Source: Tillus elongatus (taxonomy: Eukaryota; Arthropoda; Insecta; Coleoptera; Cleridae). From it: a stretch of 64,000 nucleotides of DNA. The notes under the pieces were generated by a model. The model had not been told where the DNA came from. It saw nothing but the letters and a program-made list of their open reading frames with translations, and did no database searches. The translations under genes were made by a program, and so were the position numbers. Where the stretch lies: NCBI GenBank assembly GCA_964006375.1, contig OZ023269.1, forward strand, positions 62,049,968 to 62,113,967, written 5' to 3'. Shown piece after piece: positions 61,426 through 64,000 of the stretch. The first letter of the stretch is position 1; each line of letters begins with the position of its first letter.

Positions 61426-62346
61426 AGCAGTCGTAGTTGAGGCATGCTTAAGGCCAAGCCGCTTATAGAATTATGCATAACACTCAAAGGCAAAAAGGCA
61501 ACCGCGTCATCGTTTTTAGTGACCGCCAGAGGAACCCAAAACCTCAACGAATTAAGAAAGGTAAAAGACCTTCAAAGCATTAGAATAAAATGGGAACCCC
61601 TAATGAAGAAACAACAAGTCACGTAATTGTCAAAAATTTTGGCCATGGACCAAGTCAATGCAAACCAAAATCAAGATGCGCAAATGCATTAAGAACCACA
61701 TGGACTGCAAGAACGTGATATGGAAATCCAGTGATGTAACTGCCTGGTTCTTCATGCAGATAACTACCGCAAGTGCGCAGTATACACCAAGTATATGGAT
61801 CAGTTGGTGAAAACAAATCAATATAACACACAAAACCATCTCACATATTTCCCAAGTCAAACACACAACTCACACATAATCTGATACTTCCTAAGACTTA
61901 AGACAAATGCTCCAACATCCCACATGTGGAAATTTGGCACATTACCCAACGAACCAAAAATCCTCAGTAACATATGCCACCTGAGCCAAATCCTCACTAT
62001 GTTTCGTGTCAAACGTAGGAAAACTAAGTATTATCCCTCAAGTCACTAAAATTTATCCCTAAAAGCAGTAAAATTTAATCTTGGAATGCCTGTGCCATTG
62101 AGAACAAATTCAACGAACTTAAAATCTTAACCGAAAACATTCAACCATATATAATCTGCATACAGGACACATACCTAACACGAAGAACACCAAAACTCCG
62201 ATACTACGATCACGATAAACTCCGTAACACCCCATATGTATTGTAAACAGCATCTTTCGGTAGCAAAAATTAACTCCATCACAAACGCCTTGTTCGAAAC
62301 ACGCACCATACAAAAACATAACACAGCAGATAACAATTATCAAAAC
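61426..62346 (+). mobile_element. LINE-B fragment, right arm
   Basis: Mirror of 34232-35152. Confidence 0.7.
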
Positions 62347-62350
62347 ATGA

Positions 62351-64000
62351 ATGCTATAAGATATCAGTTACCGCCCCCCTTGGTCGCTCAGACCACGGCC
62401 TGGTCACAGCTTCCTGCGCAATGCAACCCGAGGTCACACAGTCATCACACCCACGTATCGTTTGGCACTACAACTCCGCAAACTGGGACGAAATGCGGGA
62501 TTACTTTTCCTTATTTCCATGGGCGTCTGTCTGCTTCTCTCATCCTCACCCCTCTGATATCTCACAAAACGTCACTGAAATTATCCAAGCTGGCATGGAA
62601 TTATTTATCCCACGTACACAGAAAACCTCTTCAGCCACTCAAAAGCCCTGGTTCTCCAAATCTTGTGACAAGGCCAGACTTGAAAATGTCAAAGCTCACA
62701 AAACGCTTCTACACAATCCCAGTCAAGAAAATCGTCAAGCATTTAACGACGCAAGAAACCGTTATGTCCGCATTCTTTCTGAGGCAAAAAACTCGTTTAA
62801 TAACCACATCAAAAACAAAGTCCTCTTAAGCTCCAACGGCGGCAAACTCTTCTGGACTCTTGCTAAATCTATCGGGAATAATTTCTGCAAAAGCACGTTC
62901 CCACCTCTTGTCTCAGGGGATGAAATTGTTTCTACCGCCCTGGGCAAGGCTGAACTTTTTGCTTCGTTGTTCGCCGGCAATTCTACTCTCAACCCACCTC
63001 CAAATGTTCAACCAACAGTCCCCAATGTCGCGCATAAAATGACGGATATCATTTTCGAAACTAAAAAGGTACGAAAGATGCTCTCTTCTCTTAATACCAG
63101 GAAAGCCTCTGGCCTTGACGAGATCCCAGCAATTGTTCTCTAAAAATGCGCACCAGAGTTTGCTCCTGTCCTGACTCGTCTGTTTCAGATATCTTATAAT
63201 AAAGGCATATTCCCTAGTAACTGGAAAACTGCTCGAGTACAACCCATCCCCAAGAAAGGATCCAAAGCGCTTCCTAGCAACTACAGGCCTATTTCTCTCC
63301 TTTCAGTCGTCTCTAAAGTGATGGAAAAGTATATAAACACCGAATTACTAAAATTTCTTGAAAAACACAGTCTAATCCACGACAGGCAGTGTGGATTCCG
63401 TCAGCGCAGATCGACTGCCGACCTCCTTTCCTTTGTCACCCATTCTTGGAACAAGTCTATGGAACAACACGGTGAATCCCAGATTGTTGCTCTAGACATA
63501 TCCAAAGCATTCGACCAGGACTGGCACGCAGCGCTGCTTAATAAACTTCCAGCCTATGGCCTACCACCAAAACTTTGTAACTGGACAGCAAATTTCCTCT
63601 CCAACAGCACCATATCTGTTGTTGTGGATGGCCATTCCTCTAAACTGTATCCAATTAATGCAGGAGTTCCTCAAGGTTCAGCTTTAGCCCCTACTTTGTT
63701 TCTTCTCCACATCAGTGACCTCCTATCTAGCACATCCAACACAGTTCACAGCTACGCGGACGACAGCACCCTCCATTCAAATATACAATATTCTAAGCCT
63801 GTCTCTTTAGCCCAAATTAGATGAGGATCGCAGGCTCATGGAGGGTTCTGTCTCCATGGATCTCCAAAAAATATTAGACTGGGGAAGTAGAAATCTTGTA
63901 CAATTCAACCCCACCAAAACTAAGTCGTGCTTTCTTTCTCACAATAGATACACCAGCCCTAGACCCATCACAATGAACAACCAAGTTATTCCAAGTAATG
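62351..64000 (+). mobile_element. LINE-A, right arm, cut by window end
   Basis: Blocks at 62421-63143, 63318-63824 (RT core with GVPQGS and ADD) and 63837 to the window end. It shares the copy 3 variants MQPEVTQ and SSNGGK. Private changes include a Pro-His in place of Pro-Asp near 62547 and Lys-to-Asn near 63945. Confidence 0.85.

Overview
This window looks like eukaryotic, probably insect (arthropod), heterochromatin-like DNA built almost entirely from nested and broken mobile elements. The evidence is an errantivirus-type (insect Ty3/gypsy) env/pol/protease/gag remnant, Jockey-like and other non-LTR retrotransposon fragments, Polinton/Maverick-type integrase, packaging ATPase and phospholipase-A2-like fragments, long (AT)n tracts and A/T-rich intergenic DNA. 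I see no intact host gene, rRNA, tRNA or CRISPR array, and no bacterial-style operon. The species cannot be named from what is visible.

Layout. (1) Three direct tandem copies of a ~14.3-kb unit lie at 1-14305, 14306-28647 and 28648-42663, followed by the first 307 bp of a fourth (42664-42970). (2) The fourth copy stops inside its LTR and continues into a 4.3-kb core arm (42971-47237). (3) A 1.86-kb non-palindromic spacer follows (47238-49095). (4) From 49096 to the window end the sequence is the reverse complement of what preceded: core arm (49096-53361), partial unit, then an inverted copy of unit 3 that runs off the end at 64000. The window is therefore half of a large palindrome centred near 48166, with visible arms of at least 14.7 kb.

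Each unit, read left to right, holds: an errantivirus 3' LTR and env, an internally deleted pol, protease and the gag tail (all minus strand); a 5'-truncated LINE (LINE-A, minus) whose poly(A) end lies in gag; a Jockey-like LINE fragment (LINE-B, minus); a small inverted LINE-A fragment and a second LINE C-terminus (plus); a broken Polinton-type integrase (minus); a hairpin, an (AT)n tract and a 141-bp tandem repeat; a block of four unrecognised ORFs (X1-X4) on alternating strands; a ~0.9-kb promoter-like stretch; a GC-rich LINE fragment with RNase H (LINE-C, plus) flanked by a 12-bp target-site duplication; and a short duplicated tail. The core adds a Polinton PLA2-like fragment and packaging ATPase, a longer LINE-B copy, ORF X5, and a diverged second version of X2/X3.

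Nearly all reading frames carry stops or frameshifts shared by every copy, so the elements decayed before the unit was amplified. The later changes (AT-length, a 176-bp deletion, a 17-bp deletion, a 23-bp indel, single stops) distinguish copies. Unit 3 and the right arm share variants absent from units 1 and 2, so the inverted duplication came after the direct tandem amplification had begun. The biology that stands out is the architecture: a macrosatellite of nested transposon and DNA-virus-like fragments that turns round in a giant palindrome. No working gene set was found.
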